Shown here: piece by piece, positions 5,268 to 7,309 of the stretch | Layout of the letters: each line of letters opens with the position of its first letter | Numbering within the stretch: position 1 is the first letter of the stretch | The notes under the pieces: generated by a model | What the model was told of the DNA's origin: nothing | What the model saw: the letters and a program-made list of their open reading frames with translations, nothing else | The model's database searches: none | Made by a program: the position numbers and the translations under genes | Assembly (NCBI GenBank): GCA_944389985.1 | Contig: CALXON010000052.1 | Location: forward strand, 1 to 7,309 | DNA from: an uncultured Spirochaetaceae bacterium | GTDB lineage: Bacteria > Spirochaetota > Spirochaetia > Sphaerochaetales > Sphaerochaetaceae | DNA length: 7,309 nucleotides | Reading direction: 5' to 3'

Positions 5268-6524
5268 TCACTTATACCTGATTCTTTTCTTCAGATACTT
5301 TGCGGCTCTCTTCTCCCCTCCGGGGACGAAGAAGCCTTCATTCCTCATTGAGATAAGCTCCTCGTAGATCGATACGAACTGTTTGGAGACTTCTGCCCCG
5401 TCGACTCTTGAGATGCTCTTCGCAGCGTCAGCGGCTTTCTGATCCCTTTCCTCAGGGCTGTTGATGACGTGGTCCATGGTCTCTGCAAGACTGTCAATGT
5501 CTCCGCCATCAAAGAACCAGCCCTGACTTTCGTTGAAGAGTGCTCTCATGTTGGATACATCCGCTGCGATCACAGGAGTGCCTGAGCAGAGTGCCTCGAT
5601 GACTGTTATCGCCTGATTCTCAGAAAGGGATGCTGTTATGAATGCTGAGATCTTTTTCAGCAGCTTTGATCCTATCAGTTCCTGATTCGGGATCAGACCT
5701 GTCATGTGGATGTGTCCTGTCGGATCGACACTTTCGACGAGCTTCCTCAGCTCCTCCTGAGCCGGTCCCTGTCCGATGATGATGAAGTGCGCATCAGGGT
5801 TTTTCTTCAGACACTCAGCAAATGCCTTTATGGCGACATCGACAGCCTTCTCATAACCGAGCCTGCCCACATAGAGGAGAGTCCTCTTCCCAAGCCATGA
5901 AGGATCGATCTGATGCGGAAGCGGGGCTTCCGGAAGACTGTCGTCAAAGCGGGAGATGTCGATACCGTTTGACACATACCTGACCTCAAGTCCGGGGAAT
6001 CTGCCCATGACCTGTCTGCATGTGTCCCTGTTGGGAGCTGTGGCCATCCATGTGAGCTTGTAGAACGGATTGAACACCACAGTCCATATCGCATCGGTTG
6101 CCGCATTTGCCAGCATCTTGCTCTTCAGGGCATAGCGTATGTAGATCGGGTTGTCTATCAGGGTATGATGAGTCGCTATTGTCGGGATATGCAGTCTTCT
6201 TGCCGCATGGTTGAGAGCCATGCCCATAAGCCATGGGGACGTGTTGTGCACTATGTCTATATGATACTTCGCAAGATACGGCATCAGATACCAGCCATAT
6301 ATCGGGAGAAGCTTCAGGCCTTTGTATATCCAGGCCGGGATCGCAGGCACATGGACTATCCTTATTCCTTCTTCGATCACTGTATCAGTGAAGTCTTTCT
6401 CCTTTGGAACGAAGAACCACACACGGTGTCCCTGGCGTATGAGGTTGTTGGCAAGATTTATTGTCGTCGTTATAACGCCATTAGTCTCTGGATAAAAGAT
6501 ATCGAACCCGAAGGCAATCCTCAT
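5268..6524 (-). CDS. GT4-family glycosyltransferase, glycolipid-synthase-like
   Basis: Transfers a sugar from a nucleotide-sugar donor to an acceptor at the inner face of the cytoplasmic membrane, judging from the family. The 418-residue product has the two-domain GT-B layout: an N-terminal acceptor domain starting MRIAFGFDIFYPETNGV with IDIVHNTSPWLMG (89-101) and ATHHT (117-121), then the linker VSNGIDISRF (184-193), YVGRLGYEK (218-226), GQGP (251-254) and the retaining-enzyme E-x7-E motif, E302 and E310 in SENQAITVIEAL. This set resembles 1,2-diacylglycerol 3-glucosyltransferases known from Acholeplasma and spirochaetes, but mannosyl- or other glycosyltransferases are equally possible. The C-terminus, KRAAKYLKKRIRYK, is strongly basic and could bind acidic lipids. 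ATG 6524 is chosen because AAGGGG lies six bases before it and the family starts at MRIAFGFD; an in-frame ATG at 6581 would add 19 residues that do not fit. It converges on kdgK and diverges from the next gene. Confidence 0.88.
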   Translation of the reverse strand: MRIAFGFDIFYPETNGVITTTINLANNLIRQGHRVWFFVPKEKDFTDTVIEEGIRIVHVPAIPAWIYKGLKLLPIYGWYLMPYLAKYHIDIVHNTSPWLMGMALNHAARRLHIPTIATHHTLIDNPIYIRYALKSKMLANAATDAIWTVVFNPFYKLTWMATAPNRDTCRQVMGRFPGLEVRYVSNGIDISRFDDSLPEAPLPHQIDPSWLGKRTLLYVGRLGYEKAVDVAIKAFAECLKKNPDAHFIIIGQGPAQEELRKLVESVDPTGHIHMTGLIPNQELIGSKLLKKISAFITASLSENQAITVIEALCSGTPVIAADVSNMRALFNESQGWFFDGGDIDSLAETMDHVINSPEERDQKAADAAKSISRVDGAEVSKQFVSIYEELISMRNEGFFVPGGEKRAAKYLKKRIRYK

Positions 6525-6552
6525 CAGGAACCCCTTGAATAGTGCTAGAGGA

Positions 6553-6581
6553 ATGTTAACAGATGTAGCGCAATCCATCAA
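6553..6581 (-). promoter_or_regulatory. Possible promoter of the glycosyltransferase gene
   Basis: Read on the minus strand, TTGATG (6581-6576) and TAACAT (6558-6553) are 17 bases apart and each match four of six consensus bases. Transcription would start near 6546, leaving a leader of about 21 bases with the Shine-Dalgarno AAGGGG. It also lies inside the alternative 19-residue extension, which supports the start at 6524. Both boxes are weak, so this is only the best candidate in the gap. Confidence 0.35.
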
Positions 6582-6588
6582 TCTTATT

Positions 6589-6617
6589 TTGCCTTTACAT
6601 GTCTTCTGGTATATGAT
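6589..6617 (+). promoter_or_regulatory. Predicted promoter of the exported protein gene, start site on the ATG
   Basis: TTGCCT (6589-6594, four of six matches) and TATGAT (6612-6617, five of six) are separated by the ideal 17 bases. Transcription should begin about seven bases after the -10 box, which is at or next to the A of the ATG at 6624. The bases just before the ATG, ATATCGGC, hold no Shine-Dalgarno sequence, which agrees with a leaderless transcript. Its -35 box is seven bases from that proposed for the divergent glycosyltransferase gene. Confidence 0.5.
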
Positions 6618-6623
6618 ATCGGC

Positions 6624-7309
6624 ATGAGGAAAATCCTGTTTGTCCTGTTTTGTCTGTTGTCGGTGACTGCTGTCTCAGCCGCCTCTCTTGAGATGTTCAA
6701 TCTCGATCATCCGGTATATGAGGAGATGGATGCCCTCTACACAATGGAAGGCAAGGCCGCCCCGCTTGGAATGAAGCCATGGACTGAGATAGATGTCGAA
6801 CATCTCCTGTCTGCAGTGAATCCTTCAACAGAGTCGGGAAGGGCTCTCAAGGAACACATAGCGTCATACATAAGGGACGAAAAGGATTTCCGTCCGCTTT
6901 TCAATGTCTCGTTCACACCTTCGATGTATGTCCATACGAATGCTGAGGATTACGGCAAGGCTGAGGATGCCTATGATATCGATATAGTCAATGATCCTCT
7001 TGCTGACATCGCACTGGGACTGACGTATAAGGAATACATTGCGGCATACATGGATTTCTCCCTCGGTTTCAACTTCGCGGATGCTGTTCCATCGGTCACA
7101 GAGGAGCCGTCAGCCACTTCTGATCCAAGATACGGAAGCATATTCTCGATGAATGTACCGTTTGTGTCGAATGGCAGTGTGAGCATGAACTTCCCTTACA
7201 GGGCATATGTCGCATTCGGTTTTGATGCGTTCCGTATCGCAGGTGGACGTGACAGGCTCTCATGGGGTAATGGTGTGATGGGAAACATGATGCTCGGCGA
7301 CACACTGCC
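6624..7309 (+). CDS. Exported, probably outer-membrane protein, Wzi-like (3' end outside window)
   Basis: An open frame of 228 codons runs from ATG 6624 to the window end without a stop. The product starts with a clear Sec signal peptide: R2, K3, a hydrophobic core of residues 4-17 and the cleavage site VSA|AS after A19, with no lipobox. The mature part is rich in aromatic residues and alternating strand patterns, such as FNVSFTPSMYVHT and AAYMDFSLGFNF, as in outer-membrane beta-barrels. The last visible part, GGRDRLSWGNGVMGNMMLGD (207-226), recalls the conserved segment of capsule-assembly Wzi-like barrels (a GR-x-x-l-x-WG-x-G motif); this is a resemblance from memory, not a tested match. 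The start fits both the signal peptide and the promoter at 6589-6617, but lacks a ribosome binding site. With a glycosyltransferase divergent to it, a role in the cell envelope is plausible. That it is a real exported protein is confident; the family is tentative. Confidence 0.75.
   Translation, partial: MRKILFVLFCLLSVTAVSAASLEMFNLDHPVYEEMDALYTMEGKAAPLGMKPWTEIDVEHLLSAVNPSTESGRALKEHIASYIRDEKDFRPLFNVSFTPSMYVHTNAEDYGKAEDAYDIDIVNDPLADIALGLTYKEYIAAYMDFSLGFNFADAVPSVTEEPSATSDPRYGSIFSMNVPFVSNGSVSMNFPYRAYVAFGFDAFRIAGGRDRLSWGNGVMGNMMLGDTL

Noticed and set aside
6165..6542. A 125-codon plus-strand frame opposite the glycosyltransferase
   Set aside because: It overlaps the conserved N-terminal domain of the GT4 gene and has no ribosome binding site or motif.
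1..7309. Mobile element, phage, CRISPR array or defence system
   Set aside because: No transposase, integrase, direct repeats with spacers or defence-type domains were found; all genes fit housekeeping, metabolism or envelope roles with uniform base use.

Overview
The window looks like a chromosomal segment of a host-associated or anaerobic spirochaete (Spirochaetota, Treponema/Sphaerochaeta-like). Three things suggest this: a eukaryote-like (type 2) isoleucyl-tRNA synthetase, an uncharacterised lipoprotein with a short spirochaete-style lipobox, and a GT4 glycosyltransferase next to a large exported envelope protein. The protein families themselves are confident. The taxonomic placement is inference from gene content and was not checked by any search. 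Base composition looks balanced and even throughout, and I see no insertion sequence, phage gene, tRNA, rRNA or CRISPR array.

Left part (1-2996): a tightly packed co-directional operon made of the 3' end of ileS, an unknown lipoprotein, an FmdB-type zinc-ribbon protein and trpS. The junctions are an ATGA overlap (953-956), a one-base gap (1781) and a second ATGA overlap (1982-1985), which suggests translational coupling. The operon ends in a strong intrinsic terminator (2969-2996). TrpRS carries a four-cysteine pattern close to the [4Fe-4S] site described for Thermotoga maritima TrpRS.

Middle part (3049-5267): an LdhA-type D-lactate dehydrogenase, then a 152-bp intergenic region, then a PfkB-family 2-keto-3-deoxygluconate kinase (kdgK). 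The intergenic region is the most information-rich non-coding stretch. It holds overlapping, mutually exclusive inverted repeats, an extended -10 promoter, and a near-perfect 29-bp palindrome that begins at the predicted transcription start and ends on the Shine-Dalgarno sequence of kdgK. The palindrome resembles a KdgR/IclR-type operator. KDG phosphorylation feeds the KDPG aldolase route to pyruvate and glyceraldehyde-3-phosphate, and D-LDH can reduce that pyruvate, so the two genes make metabolic sense as neighbours.

Right part (5268-7309): a GT4 glycosyltransferase on the minus strand, whose stop codon abuts the kdgK stop with no base between, then a divergent promoter region, then the 5' part of an exported, probably outer-membrane protein on the plus strand, cut by the window end. 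Its predicted promoter puts the transcription start on its ATG, so it may be translated from a leaderless mRNA.

I do not see a novel multi-gene system here. The window is mostly housekeeping and central metabolism. The regulatory architecture at kdgK, the Fe-S-type TrpRS, the unknown lipoprotein in a translation operon and the possible leaderless envelope gene are the points worth following.
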